Translations under genes and position numbers: made by a program
Assembly: GCA_900618795.1 (NCBI GenBank)
Contig: UYJD01000010.1
Coordinates: forward strand, 329,073 to 393,072
Direction: 5' to 3'
Origin: Cyanodermella asteris
Taxonomy: Eukaryota > Ascomycota > Lecanoromycetes > Ostropales > Stictidaceae
Length of the DNA stretch: 64,000 nucleotides
Notes under the pieces: generated by a model
Databases searched by the model: none
What the model saw: the letters and a program-made list of their open reading frames with translations, nothing else
What the model was told of the DNA's origin: nothing
Shown here: positions 1-11,586 of the stretch, piece by piece
Numbering within the stretch: position 1 is the first letter of the stretch
How the letters are laid out: the number at the start of each line of letters is the position of its first letter

Positions 1-480
1 CCTGTGAATTGGGAAGGCCGGCCGATGCCATTCGCAAGGGAGGGGGGGGTTTGTAGTTGATGATGTACCGTACTCTCCTTGCTCCGTATTCATTCCAGAG
101 CAGGCGGTGAGGGAAGCTTGAGACGAAAGGAGTGGGTCAATGGGATGTGCACGTACCCGCAATGAACGCTTGTGCCAAGTAAGGGCATGAGAACGATGCC
201 TGCTGCACCGCGCCTTCGAGCTTGAAGAAAGTAGCTTGACGATAGTCGTTTGGAAGACGTTTCAGCTTTTCCTGCTTGAAGAGGGATAACTTTCTGATCG
301 GTCGTCACCAACGCTTACATGCAGTCACTTGTGCATGCACACCTTGCACGTTTCCTTGCTATTCGATGAGAATGAGTGAACACAAGCGCAGAACAAGGCG
401 ACCACCGAGGCACATTCAGGAGAACATGCGCAACGACTTCTGTGTCCGCACCATTGCACGTTCGTATCGTGCTCAAGTCC
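1..480. other. Intergenic, no gene seen
   Basis: Only short overlapping open frames occur here and none resembles a known protein. It lies downstream of the minus-strand HET gene, so it probably includes that gene's 3' flank. Confidence 0.5.
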
Positions 481-2853
481 TCATCCCAGCGTAAGGTCAA
501 ACCACTCTCGGTCCAAGCCTTACCAGCTCTTTGCAAGCATACGTCCGACACCTTGGCAGTACGCAACGCCATCCTGCCACTCAATCCAGAGCACGTTGTA
601 GTAGTCCAGCCACTCCGACTCTTGTACTTGATCATGAAGGAAGACCCCGTCAACATGGTGAAAATAACCGAACTGGCTGCGCGGGTTTCTCCCGTGGCCT
701 TTCGAGATTTCCACCAGCTCCAAATCGGCACCCATGTCAGCACAATCGCTCCCTCTCTCAAAGTGTAAACCCAGCCATCCTATCCATTCGTTTTTGTCAT
801 CGCGGACGCTGATTGTATCTCTGTCGTGCCGATAAGCCCGTTGGAAGGATTCGGCTGCGGACAGAGTAACTCTCCTGGTTCGGCAGGTGAGATGTTGTAC
901 AAGTTGAGGCCGAATCACTTCGTCGCCCGGATCGGGAGAAGGTAGCGGGTACGGGAATACGCGTTGAGGGACCGAGTCATGAGTGTACACGCAGCGAACG
1001 CTTGGGAAACGTATTGCTTTCCATTGTTCGGAATCCACTTCGTGCCGCCTCCAGCCAGGCGGGCATGGAGCTCCACACTTGCCGAAATAGATCTCCCTGT
1101 GATGCCTCAGGTCGTTGGCAATGGATACTGGTTCCAGCGTCACTGGATGTAAATAGTTCCACGATACTAAAGGCTCTATAGGTATCTCTTCACGAAGATG
1201 GTGGTCGGCAACGAGACCTCGTGGCGTCCCACGACAGACGAAGTTTTCTTTCCATTGCATCATGTCATTCAAAGACCCTTTCCAACCAAGCCAGCTCCAG
1301 CTTGGGATGGTACCATTGCTGAAATGAACTCGTCCATTCGAGTCTTGTTCCTCAGATCGTCTGACCAAGGGGCCTCTAGGCTGCCAGCAAATGAATCTAT
1401 CGAAAAACAGGACGGGTATCCCGCTCAAGAAACCCCCTTTGTGACTATTGCTCAATATTGCCATAATTCCGGAGAAAGCGTGGTAAGCATCAGCAGGCTT
1501 CGTGGTGTCTCGGCCCATGAAGTGCCGAAAGATGTTGAACAAAAGCCAGGGATCTGGGTATACAAGACCCAGAAGCTCCGAGCGCAGAGGTAACGATCTT
1601 TCAACATCGACTCCCCGGCCGGCTCACGGGGGAAGGTCGATTTCGAGTTCCTCGGTCCAGGTGCTCTGACAGCACGACCAGGCGACGGTTTTGTCGTGAA
1701 AGATCAAAGTCCGTGTGGAGAACATGCCTTCCTGCATAGTCCATGCCCTCTTCTCCTATGCGCTTGCGTCGCTAGTGGGATGTATTTGCGATACAACCTG
1801 CATCCGTCTGCCAAGTCGATATACGTCTTGCCTTGATCTGCTTGGCCTTGGACAGCCCGGCATACCAGAGAGACCGCTTCGAGCATTGTTCCCTTTTGCT
1901 ATAACAGTGAGAAGAGCCCCGACATAGATCCAAGCCATATTCAGAATTTGATTGTCTTTCTCTTGTCCTCCATCTTGGATTATGCAGAGTGCGTCAATCC
2001 ATATGTACCGCTCCCCTAGTTTGGCCGTCAGCTTGATTGCGTCTTTGGTTGTGGACGCCAGCGAATCAGCTATTGCAGTCTTCGTCAGAGCCCCCGGTTG
2101 CTGCAGCTGGTTGATGTTGGCGGTTGCCGTCAAGGAGGTCTGAGGGCCACCCCATACACAATTCAGGATCAAGTATGTCATCCTCCCAGCACAAGGAACT
2201 AAGCACTGTGACCAACAATCAATCAGCCACAAAGGTCGAGCGCCAGAGTCAGCTTCGCGATTGGCTACATCTTGACATTTAAAGTGTTCTTTGAGACACC
2301 GATCTTTCCATGCTCGAAGAAGCCTCGAGCTACAATAGTCGGTGCGGATTGAACGTGCTTGATGAGCTCCACTGCTCTCAACATGCGAAGTCAGAAGGTA
2401 CAGGTGCTTCGTGAATGTCTTGCGGCGCCAGGAGAATGTCTTGTGGCAGGTGACTTCTATTTTGGTGCCATTTGACGCATAAGCGGGCCATATGGCGACG
2501 TGACAGTTCTCGATCTGTCCCTTCAAGTACCATCGATGGTTCACGAAACCAATATCGTTCAAGATAGCCCGAAAAAAATTGGAATGGGCTTTGCAACTAT
2601 CGTCGTGTATGAAACACTGCAATGGTTTGCCGAACCCAAACAAGTTTCGCGGCTCACAAAAGATTTGGATGATTCGCTCGCAAATAATACACTTGGGGGA
2701 TCTGGCAATGTTATTCTCTTTATTGATAGAACATTTGACATGTGTGGTCGGCTTCTCCACCCGGGAGGATCGAGGTCGAAGAACTCGCGTGCTCACCGGT
2801 CCGCTCGTCATGAACAACAAAGAGAAGACGCGCAGGACCACCGAAGTCGTCAC
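481..2853 (-). pseudogene. HET-domain (heterokaryon incompatibility) gene, decayed
   Basis: HET-domain proteins are fungal allorecognition factors that trigger cell death when incompatible strains fuse. One reading frame of 791 codons runs on the minus strand from an ATG at 2853 to a terminal stop at 481-483. It starts with a Cys-x2-Cys segment (CIICERI), followed by the HET blocks: RPLWLIDCW, YLILNCVWGG (usually Y-x-x-LSYVWG), RYIWIDALCIIQDG and RAWTMQEGMFS. The C-terminal block ends with WIEWQDGVAY and EWFDLTLG, as is usual for this family. The frame is never lost, but three stop codons interrupt it: two close together in the middle, just before and just after the RAWTMQEG block, and one near the very end. 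No convincing intron removes them. I infer a recently silenced gene; alternatives are a null allele segregating in the population or sequencing error, the last being unlikely for three sites. Confidence 0.82.
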
Positions 2854-3335
2854 GCAGCGTAGTTGTCACCACTGCAAGACGCGTGCGGGGACAGACGGCG
2901 GGCGACTTACCTTTTGTACAATCAGTGCACGAGGCTGAAAGCTGAGGCAGTGCCTATCGAGACTCGAGATCATTGGCTGAACTCATGTAGCCTGACGCTG
3001 AGGAATCGCCTGCATCCCAGGCATTGCACCTGCAACACAACAGATGAGATCTCCATCGCAGCAAATGTTTCGTTCCAATGGCGGTGAAGGCGGACACAGC
3101 TCGAAGACGTAGATGTAAAAAGGACGGACGTGCCCGACTGCAGCTGATGTCGTCAAGTCACCTGATCGAAAATGTGACTATCAATCCCCTACAACCTTGA
3201 CGAGCGGGCTGCTTTGCGAGCTTTTCGGCGGGCACTATAGTTTCGAATCGATCTTTAATATCATGACACAGCGCCTTAAATTGTGCTTTGTGCTTGCTAA
3301 CGTAATATATACAAATGCTCATTATCATCCATTTC
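2854..3335. other. Intergenic between HET relic and noxA
   Basis: Upstream flank of the HET relic and downstream flank of noxA. No coding frame or RNA gene is recognisable. The sequence just below the noxA stop is AT-rich and likely holds its 3' UTR. Confidence 0.5.
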
Positions 3336-5066
3336 CTAGAAATGCTCTTTCCAAAACTTGAACTTGACTCCCTTGCCCATGTCATTGACCTCGGAGCACG
3401 CCTTCTTGATACTCCTCGCCGCCACATTAGGGCCACAGAAGTACACACCGACCTCTCCTCGCCGACCTTGATCAAGCATCTTCGGGCCCCCAACACCAGC
3501 TACGTAGCTGCCGTCGAGGATACCACCTCTGATGCCTTCGAACAAGCGCTTGAAATCCGGTCGTCCAAAGTTTGTTCTGCTTCGCAATTCTGTCAGTGGA
3601 TCTTTGCCGCCGACGTATGTGTTGAGCATGATGTTTTCCGCCATGTCGCGGTTGACTTTTTGGGTCAGGTAGGTGTGAATGCGCAGAAACTCGTAGCGCT
3701 CGGTATTAAGGCTGTCGCTGTCTAGGCCGGGAACGCTCTCGGCAGCGGCGGCGGTTGATTGGTCTTCAAGTGAGGTGAGCAGTTGCTGGAACCATTCGAA
3801 TGAGGAGGTGTCGCGGCAGACCCAGATGAACTCGACTCGCTTGAGTCGCGTGGGCGGGTTCGGGCCTGCTCGTAGATGCCAGATGTTTTTGAGGATGCTT
3901 GCCCACGGCGTGACGCCAATGCCCGTGCCAATGAGGATGGCGACTTCGTTCTTGAAAACGTCCTCGGCGGGTGCTCCGTATGGACCATCGATGCGGATCT
4001 GCGGCATCTCTTGGTCTGCTGCAAGGGCAATCTCGTACACGCCGTTGGGGTCGATGCCGTCGATTTGGGCGAGCTCCTCCATTTGTGTTTGACCCGCACC
4101 CAGCGCATCGGCAGCGGCCCTGGTCCAGTCTCCCACTTGCCGCATGTGTATGCTGATGTAGGGATCGAACGGACACGATGTGATGGTAAAAGGATGCCAT
4201 TGACCACGAGAGACGTTGGGAATGTTGATGAAGAGCCATTGACCGGCCTTATACTTCATGCTTGGTTTGAGGAATTGAATCTCAACAGCGTCGTAAGGGT
4301 GGCGGATGACGCGGTGGACTTCCGTATAGCGGTGGGCTCGGATCTCACGCCAGAGGCGCTCCACAAGGTAGAGCACGCCAATAGGTAGCTGCCAGCGCCA
4401 GCTTTGGTACCCGATGCAGTGGCCCCAAAAGTTGTCAATGTCAAATGGAGAAAAGGGTTTCGGAGTGTCTCGGACAAAGCAGCCCTGGGCGTGTGTGTAG
4501 AGAGCGAGGAAGAACGGGATGAAAAGATGATGAGTGTACCAGAAGGTCTCAAAAGATTGCTGGCGAATCTTGGCGTGTGATGTGGTGTATATGAGAAACA
4601 TGCACAGCAACATGACGTGGCCTGTGATACCGCCAGCTTGGGAGTAGTGAATCTGGACTGCTGCCTCAGGCCGGATCTGCGTCTTCTCGACGTTGAAGAA
4701 GTTGACGTAGTGAGCCAGGACATGGACAACGGTGAAGAAGAGGAGAGCGTAGGCGACTTGTTTGTGGAACCATATGTTCTCATCGAGAGGAAGAAACTTG
4801 AACTTCGGTCGAACCCATCGCACGATATTCCGGCACATGGGCAACAGCAGAAGGGCGCCGTCTATTGACAAGATCATCCCGGCTGCTCTGGACATCCACA
4901 CCGAGAATGTGAGGGTGTTTAGACCAACAAGTCTGGGGCTTGTCTCCTGAAGATACCACCCGACAACAAAGATGGCCCAATGACCGCCCCAGAAGATTGT
5001 GTTCCACAGCAACCTTACCCCCCAAAGCTCCTTCCTGATCTTGGTGATGACGCCTGGACCAGCCAT
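3336..5066 (-). CDS. noxA: NADPH oxidase, NoxA/Nox1 type
   Basis: Flavocytochrome that passes electrons from NADPH across a membrane to oxygen, making superoxide; in fungi it works with NoxR and Rac and is needed for fruiting-body and hyphal differentiation. The first ATG in this open frame gives 576 residues starting MAGPGV (in-frame codons upstream have only a GTG). Six or so hydrophobic segments fill residues 20-245. The haem-ligand histidines align with gp91phox: H101 and H115 in one helix, H179 and H192 in another (THHLF...YTH). The FAD motif HPFTITS is at 291-297 and the NADPH loop GTGIGVTPWAS at 380-390; the protein ends FKFWKEHF, typical of the family. There is no N-terminal extension as in NoxB and no EF-hand as in NoxC, so NoxA is the best call. 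No intron is needed, which is unusual for this gene. Confidence 0.93.
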   Translation of the reverse strand: MAGPGVITKIRKELWGVRLLWNTIFWGGHWAIFVVGWYLQETSPRLVGLNTLTFSVWMSRAAGMILSIDGALLLLPMCRNIVRWVRPKFKFLPLDENIWFHKQVAYALLFFTVVHVLAHYVNFFNVEKTQIRPEAAVQIHYSQAGGITGHVMLLCMFLIYTTSHAKIRQQSFETFWYTHHLFIPFFLALYTHAQGCFVRDTPKPFSPFDIDNFWGHCIGYQSWRWQLPIGVLYLVERLWREIRAHRYTEVHRVIRHPYDAVEIQFLKPSMKYKAGQWLFINIPNVSRGQWHPFTITSCPFDPYISIHMRQVGDWTRAAADALGAGQTQMEELAQIDGIDPNGVYEIALAADQEMPQIRIDGPYGAPAEDVFKNEVAILIGTGIGVTPWASILKNIWHLRAGPNPPTRLKRVEFIWVCRDTSSFEWFQQLLTSLEDQSTAAAAESVPGLDSDSLNTERYEFLRIHTYLTQKVNRDMAENIMLNTYVGGKDPLTELRSRTNFGRPDFKRLFEGIRGGILDGSYVAGVGGPKMLDQGRRGEVGVYFCGPNVAARSIKKACSEVNDMGKGVKFKFWKEHF

Positions 5067-7859
5067 TGTGTGTAGATGAGTCGAAATAATGCTAGATTGT
5101 GCGAGGCACACGATGAAGATTGATCGAAAGGTGTCGGAAGATTGTGTCGGGTTCTCCGAAACCCGTTGACGTGAAATCGGGTGAAATCGCTTTGGCAGTG
5201 TCTTGAGTGCACAAAGACACTGTCGGGATGCTCAAATGGCCTTGCATGAAAGGAGGAGCCAATGATACCGGACTCCGGTCGAGGTCAGCGACCAACAGGT
5301 GATGTCGTAAACCTCAGTCAGAGGCCTAACCTCTGCTATCGTACTGTTGCGGCCATGTAATCTGTTGACCGTGGCGTTGCGTATCAAAATATAACTCTCC
5401 AACAGACCTCCTGTCGTTCAGCGACACGTTGGATCCAGAAACCGTCTCACTCAAGACGTCTCAGCCAGGTTACGCTTCTCAAGAGTCGCCGGACTACCAA
5501 AGACTGCGGCGCAAGGGAGTTGGACGATTGAGTACAGTCAACGAAGCCGAGAGAAGATCTAAAAATGTGTACAAAGGCCCCAACTGCGTGGCCGGGTGGA
5601 TAAGGATAAGAGCGCAGCACAGCAAAGTGCAATGCAACAGATTAACCTCCGCAGGCGAATTACTGGAGAGGGTGTAGTGGCGTGCAGGCGCCGGGGGTAA
5701 GAGCTAAAGGGTAACTAGGGTCTTGGAATGTTGGACTGATCACGGCGACCACGAGGTCAAGCAGTTTGACTGGAAGAGCCCAGGTTGCGATTCAATGGGG
5801 CCGTCGAGACAGGAAACGATGGTGGCGGGTCTGGAAGGAGAGTGATTCGAGTGAGGGAGAATGTGGATGCGACTGGTCCGGCGTTGCACAACATGGGCGG
5901 CTAGCGGCTGCAGCTTACTGGCGCCGGGCACTGCTCGATGCCAGCAGAAACCCCCTCTGGCCGCAGGTCTGTACCTGGGTCGTCTCAAGCTGCTGGGCAT
6001 TATTGTTGCCCGCAAGTCAAGATCGATTCCTCACACCGGTCGGCCTCAATCTGGTGATCGGCCCAATGTGAGGCCACCGTTAGAGACATCGCCAGACGCG
6101 GTGACGACTGGCTGTTGAGAATTCACAAATTGATCACGTTCCGCTGACATTATGTTGGCAACAATCATAATGCTGACTGTATTGTTTGAGGTGTCTCAGT
6201 CTCTATACCAGGCTCGACCCTGCGGCGGGCCGTGCAGTCTCCACAGTGCATGCATCGATGGTTAATTTTCAACGCACGGCCTTTTAGCAGACCATGAGAC
6301 AGATTCCGAATCTCAATGCGCCATACAGTGAGATCATGTGGTGACGCTCGTATCATGGTCACCAACCAACAGCGATATAAGCGACCTGATGCTCCTGATA
6401 ATGCAGCCCTATGTTGGTATACACGAAGCCCACGGTGATTCAGTAGCCGCCCTGATGAGCGATCGCTATCCGAGCTGTGCGCGCCCATTTCGAGATCACC
6501 GATCTGACGTTGCGACTGGCGACGAGCATCGTCAGCCTGGCCCATGCGTGGCTTATGTCCCCGCTGGCATCATTCGCAATGTCTGTGGCTGGTCATCGAA
6601 AAGCGGTCAAGCGCTGACCATGCGTGCTTATCACAGCCAAGCGCGGCGAGGTACAACAGATAGCGAACGAGATCTATTCTTTCATGCCGACATGACCTCC
6701 GTCGGACAGTATGTGGTAGGAATTGATGCGATCCGCAAGGTTTGCCGCGCTTGTTAGAGAAGATGGCGAAGTAAAACGTGTGGATATGCTTGCCAGGGCC
6801 CGTTTCCTATTCTTGGTCGTCGGGGCAAGTGAAGAATGGGGACCTCGGATACGGTCCTGCAGATCCAGCAAGATTCGCTGGTTAAGCACGTCCTCCCGTC
6901 GGACCCATTTCTTGTCGATACGGACCGCTGCTGCGCCTCGGCGGCGTAAGCAGAGGCAGCAGGCTCGAAATGCCTGGGTTTTGAGCTCGTGGAGTGCTCA
7001 CAGAGCTCGTTTGGGGATATTCGGACAGAGGCCACAACACGTTCGAGATGGAGATGGAGACCGGCGCTTTTCTGTGCCAGCGCCAGAGGCAGGGGAAATT
7101 CGACCAGGGATGATGAAGGAAATCTGGGCCGTTATGTGCAGTGATTGGCCGAAGCTCTGGCGCGTAAGTTGGCGAATCCAGTCCCGTTTTCTCCCCGGCG
7201 TTCCACCATCAGCACCTCAGCCCCCTTTCATTGGACAAGACAATTCCTGCATCTGCGGCATTGTGGATGAGCGCCAGGGTAGATGGCCAATCACACTCCC
7301 AGGGTCAACAGCTTCGAGATGTGCTTCCAGAGGACGGTCCACCCACCAGTGTGGGTTCGTCCGCAGAACGCGGTCGCCGCAGAGTAGACCTGATCCCCAA
7401 ACCGCTGCGGGCCTGCATCCATAGTACTGGACGCTTGCCGAGACCGCCGTTCTGCTGCGTGAAAGTCAAAGGGGCGGTGTTGGTCGTCGACAGCATGGAG
7501 TTGTACTTGGTGACTCGATGAGAGGCGTGTGAGGTGCGCAGCGAATCCCGCCTCGCCCAGAGTTCGACTCCGCTTCGTTCAAGACTCGATCAGGACCCAC
7601 TCGCTATCAACTCCTTCGCCTGCATACTCGCACGCCAACTTCTTGCGCATCTACATGACAGCCTACACCTGCATCTGCATCTGCACATTCGAAATAGCTT
7701 GAAGAATCGACGTCGTGCGGCTCAAACCCCAACTCGCGCTACGAAAGATGAGCAGGTAGCGCCAATCGTTCCGACGACATATACATCGAAGCAGAGATCT
7801 TGTTAGATCTCTCGATCCGCTTGAATCACCGTCTGTTATCCGCTCCATATCTCGTCGCC
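5067..7859. other. Long intergenic region, no gene supported
   Basis: 2.8 kb between the divergent noxA and the membrane-protein gene. Several open frames exist on both strands, the longest at 6723-7424 (+), about 230 codons, rich in Arg and Ser with no family resemblance. It probably carries both promoters. A short CTGCAT-type run lies near 7667-7685. No repeat or transposon relic is recognised. Confidence 0.45.
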
Positions 7860-8291
7860 ATGGGCAAGCTCATCAAAAACCACTGGGCGCGCCTCCTCAC
7901 CCTCACCGCCGCCACATACCATCTCCTCGCCAGCATAGAATCCTTCTTCTGGCCCAAGGTCTTCTGGGACTTCAGCACCAAGCTCCTCGACTCGGCCGTC
8001 AAACCGGTGCCCATTCTACAGACCATCAACATCGTTCTCGCGCTCATCATCGTCGCCTGGGAGTGGCCGATGCCCTTCATTAGCGGGACTGTCTTCCACA
8101 AATCCATCGAGGCGAGACTGGTCCTCCTACCGCTCGTCAGCTTGGGCGCGGTCTTGTTATATCAAGGCACGAACGCTGCGCTCTACTACATCATCGCCGA
8201 GGTAGTGTGGTTCTGCGCTTTTGCGCAGGGAGAGGAGGTGTGTCCGATTCCGTGGACGGTGCCGAAGAGGGGGAGACCGGGGAAGGTATGA
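7860..8291 (+). CDS. Conserved fungal four-helix membrane protein (DUF7727-like)
   Basis: Single-exon gene for a 143-residue protein of unknown function. The ATG has a strong context (CGCCATGG), and the start MGKLIKNHWARL matches the conserved N-terminus I recall for this Pezizomycotina family. About four hydrophobic stretches (residues 12-30, 50-68, 83-103, 105-122) suggest an integral membrane protein; conserved-looking features are FFWPKVFWDF, the WEWPMPF motif and a short basic tail PKRGRPGKV. Nothing in the neighbourhood suggests a role. The family assignment is from memory of the sequence pattern; the existence of the gene is much better supported than any function. Confidence 0.85.
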   Translation: MGKLIKNHWARLLTLTAATYHLLASIESFFWPKVFWDFSTKLLDSAVKPVPILQTINIVLALIIVAWEWPMPFISGTVFHKSIEARLVLLPLVSLGAVLLYQGTNAALYYIIAEVVWFCAFAQGEEVCPIPWTVPKRGRPGKV

Positions 8292-9151
8292 CAGGGGAAA
8301 ACGATATGAGGATTTGAACTTTGATGAGATGATATGATACCACTTTCGTGAGCGTTCTATATGTTGCATTTACACCAGCTTCACAACAGAAGACTGCTAG
8401 ATCTGTCTCCCAAGACCTTGATGGCATGGGATTGACTAATACATTTGATGATTGATACAAAGACCTCTCAACAGTGATGCTGGCCCAAGACTTGATCTGT
8501 CACCCCGATGCAGGTCGCATCTCGTATCAGTCTCGCGACACCCAACTTGGATCTTGTCCCGACTTTTCTATCGATCGAAAGTATAGGGACTTGGACCAGT
8601 TGTACTAATAGGTAGACCTGCACAAAGCTGACGTTGACAAGTTTGTCGAAGTCATCAGATTGACATCGGAAAGAACCCGGAGGAAAGACGACGACGCTGC
8701 TTCTTTTTGAGCGGGAGTGGTATGAGATGTTCGGATTTCGGCTCAAGCATCATGTTTCCAGCTGGTCAAGATTTCGAAGGATTTGAGTTCGATAAGAAGT
8801 TAGATCCGCCGCCCCTGATGAACACGGGCTTGTGGCCTTTCCTACATAGATCTTGCCTGGTCTATCCTGGCCTTCTCATGCTGGTCGGTGAGCCGCTTGC
8901 CCATCGCAAATTCGAGATGGCTTCGTTCTCATACTTTATCGATGCGTCTTGAACGTGACCAGCTGTTCTTGAGGGCCGAGATGGTAGCGAGCCGCGCAGT
9001 CTCTACCCCGTTGTAACCTGTGCTCCAACCTTCACGATAGGTTCAACGACCACGTCGGCAGTATGACTTGATATTGGCGCGACATCCATGGACCTTTTGA
9101 GATAGCATGGTGCTGTTCTTGCCGATTCTCCGTACCTTTCACCGCCAGCGC
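8292..9151. other. Intergenic between convergent genes
   Basis: 3' flanks of the membrane-protein gene and of the minus-strand exosome gene. Short open frames only; nothing recognised. Confidence 0.5.
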
Positions 9152-9943
9152 TCATCCGACACTGTTCGCCAATAAAGCTTTGCCATGTCTCCTTACAATA
9201 CCGTCCAAGATTTCTTTCACCTGTTTGCAACCATCAACTGCCACCGCGAGCATACCATTTAACCTCTCAATCCGGACGTTCGTCTCCATCAGCAGTGCAA
9301 CAACCTTATCGCTTGTACCCACCGACCCGACCGTCAAAAATGGCAGCTCCAACTCTTCTTGTCCATTCAAATCCAATAATGGATCGGTGCTTTCCTCATC
9401 TGGCGCACCTCCGGTGTAGCTAAGCGTATTTGCCGTGCTACCTGCCGTACAAGCGCAAACGTAATCCACCATGGGCACACCTGCATCCACGAGTGCGAGC
9501 GTAGCTGCATTCAGACATGCTGCTAATAGACCCCCATCCTGCGCCAGCACATGTACCGAGATCAGAATCGTACTCCTCGGATACCGTTCCAGCATCAAGA
9601 CCTCGCCGAAAGTCTTCTGTAGCACCGAGCCAATCTCATTGATTCGCTTGTCGTTTCTCCTGATGACGCGATCTGTCCCTGAGAAGCCCGCGACGGAAAT
9701 GTTCACAGACACGCCGGCTCGATCCTCGGGAGCTCTGTCTCGTCCGGTTCCAGCACCAGTGTTTCGTATCTCTGCTGGTCCGGTAACGGTGCATAGGATC
9801 TTGGTGTTGCCTGTCTCTAGATATGATGAGCCATCGGCGGCAGCTTGGGTCGATATCGCACCATGAATGCGCCGAAGCTCGTTCCAACGCCGCCCATCAA
9901 GGCGGAGTAACGAGAGGGCGTATGTAGAGGTGTCGAGAGGCAT
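9152..9943 (-). CDS. SKI6: Exosome core subunit Rrp41/Ski6
   Basis: RNase PH-fold subunit of the exosome ring, which holds RNA for 3'-5' decay and rRNA processing in nucleus and cytoplasm. The 263-residue protein begins MPLDTSTYALSLLRLDGRRWNELRRI, the N-terminus typical of Rrp41, and continues with the RNase PH elements GSSYLETGNTKILCTVTGP (residues 39-57), ERYPRSTILISVHVLAQDGG and NAATLALVDAGVPM. One exon covers the family's usual length of 240-270. In eukaryotic Rrp41 the phosphorolytic residues are degenerate, and the protein is structural in yeast. It is divergently arranged with the Y14 gene, with about 620 bp between the two starts. Confidence 0.95.
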   Translation of the reverse strand: MPLDTSTYALSLLRLDGRRWNELRRIHGAISTQAAADGSSYLETGNTKILCTVTGPAEIRNTGAGTGRDRAPEDRAGVSVNISVAGFSGTDRVIRRNDKRINEIGSVLQKTFGEVLMLERYPRSTILISVHVLAQDGGLLAACLNAATLALVDAGVPMVDYVCACTAGSTANTLSYTGGAPDEESTDPLLDLNGQEELELPFLTVGSVGTSDKVVALLMETNVRIERLNGMLAVAVDGCKQVKEILDGIVRRHGKALLANSVG

Positions 9944-10560
9944 TGTGAGAAGTGAACGAAGTGCTTATTAGCCGTGGTGGCTGAGTTTGGTCCGGATGGC
10001 TCCACCTGTACTGAGACCAGTTGCTTGTAGACAGTTTGTGAAAGATCCCAATGGCTGGGTATGTGTGAATTTGCCAGAGTTATCGACCACAGGAGGCCAG
10101 CTTTCGATGTTCGCAGTTCGCACTTTGTCAATTTTAGTTGTGAAGGCCAATTGACGAATTGATCGGAGGTATTATCAGAACAACAACGTCCCTTTCTTTG
10201 CCAAAACTTCAGTCGGAAATTTCATTCAGTAGTCGTGGACTTCGTCGACTGGGCATTGGCGTTGACGGTGTTCAACACTCAGTCACAAGAAATTGAATTT
10301 ATTTCTGCGTTCGACGATTGCTTTGGTCGTCTGATAGATCACAACGTGCTGAGTGTATGCAAATGTTTGGGTTGAAGATATCTTGAACCTCTTCGATGCG
10401 AGGCCGGAGCACCTCTCCGGCATCAATTCACTACCCGAACGTTCTCTCCATCAACTCACCCTGTCTGCACAACAGCATTTTACCGCATAACGCAGCTATT
10501 GCCCGATCCTCTCTGCAGCCAAAGCTCATCGCGATTGAAAAGAAGTCGAGGAACTCCGAC
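9944..10560. promoter_or_regulatory. Bidirectional promoter region SKI6 / Y14
   Basis: Shared 5' region of two divergent RNA-metabolism genes. No specific motif can be assigned with confidence; the short open frames here are probably in the 5' leaders. Confidence 0.4.
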
Positions 10561-11107
10561 ATGGCGGACACCCAGATGGAGGTCGACCAGCCCGCCAGCT
10601 CGGTAAAGGACGAGGCTCCAGCATCAGCAATCGCAGCAGGCAGCGAAGCACGAACCGTTGCCGGCGCAGTCGCGGTCAGAAGCATCGAAGGCTGGATCGT
10701 CATGGCATCAAACATACACGAGGAAGCATCAGAGGAGGACGTGTCGGAGTTGTTTGGCGACTACGGCGACATCAAGAACGTTCACATGAACCTGGATCGG
10801 AGAACAGGCTACGTGAAGGTATGTTGCGAAAGGAGCTACTTGCTAGCACGCCAAGCTTGATCGCTGACGATGGTCGCAGGGTTACGCGCTGGTCGAATTT
10901 CCAACGAAACAGGAAGCCCTTGCGGCCATTGAAGGGACCAATGGCAAGAAGCTCCTCGACCAGACCTTGAGTGTGGACTTTGCCTTTGTACGCCCGGAAG
11001 ACAAGGGCCCGTCAAAGGCTAGAGGCGGTGACCGTCGTAAAGATGAGAAGAGAGGTGCTGGTCGAGCGAGAAGCAGGAGCAGGAGCAGAAGCCCTGGCGC
11101 TGATTGA
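10561..11107 (+). CDS. Y14/RBM8A, exon-junction complex RNA-binding protein
   Basis: Y14 binds Mago and sits on spliced mRNA at exon junctions. Two exons, 10561-10818 and 10880-11107, are joined across a 61-bp intron with a GTATGT donor, a GCTGAC branch site and a CAG acceptor, giving 161 residues. An acidic N-terminus precedes one RRM (about residues 53-133): [18 protein letters not shown] (RNP2 region), [15 protein letters not shown], then across the splice GYALVEF (RNP1) and [11 protein letters not shown]. The tail is basic and Arg-Ser rich ([15 protein letters not shown]), as in Y14 orthologues. The intron splits RNP1 exactly between Lys and Gly codons. Presence of Y14 fits the intron-containing genes around it. 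Confidence 0.93.
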
Positions 11108-11586
11108 GGGGATATTCAATGTCGGCCGATGGCTGCTGGCCCCACGCTTAATACACCCGGCTGGGTTGGAAATACTCTGCGGAGGAGAAAGTCGCACTTT
11201 GATGTCAGCTGGCCATGCACAGATCGGGGTGTCTTTGCCGACAGAAACATGAGAATCAGTGAGCCGACCACTTGCATCAATGCATACATGTCGGCACTAT
11301 GCGCCGGCGACTACAAGGTGAGCAGTTCAGGAAACCAAGCCATGTCAACTTCGCTGACCGATCCACAGCCCACATGACTTTGATCTCCTAAACTGACTGC
11401 AACCCCTATCACCTGCCTAGCTCGATTCAACGCCCCGACAGCCCGGTTCGTAAACAAACGCCTTGCGCTGCCTATTATTGAAAAGTCGCAATGCGTTTCT
11501 CGACAGCGAATGCTCGTCTCAGGGACGCAACAACATCGTGTCTCTGTGGATACATCAATTTTCCGAAGGTAATATATGTTCGACAT
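11108..11586. other. Intergenic between convergent genes
   Basis: 3' flanks of the Y14 gene and the minus-strand SDR gene. No coding sequence or repeat recognised. Confidence 0.5.

Noticed and set aside
6723-7424. Plus-strand frame of about 230 codons in the noxA upstream region
   Set aside because: Arg/Ser-rich composition, overlapping frames of similar size on both strands and no recognisable motif; most likely chance.
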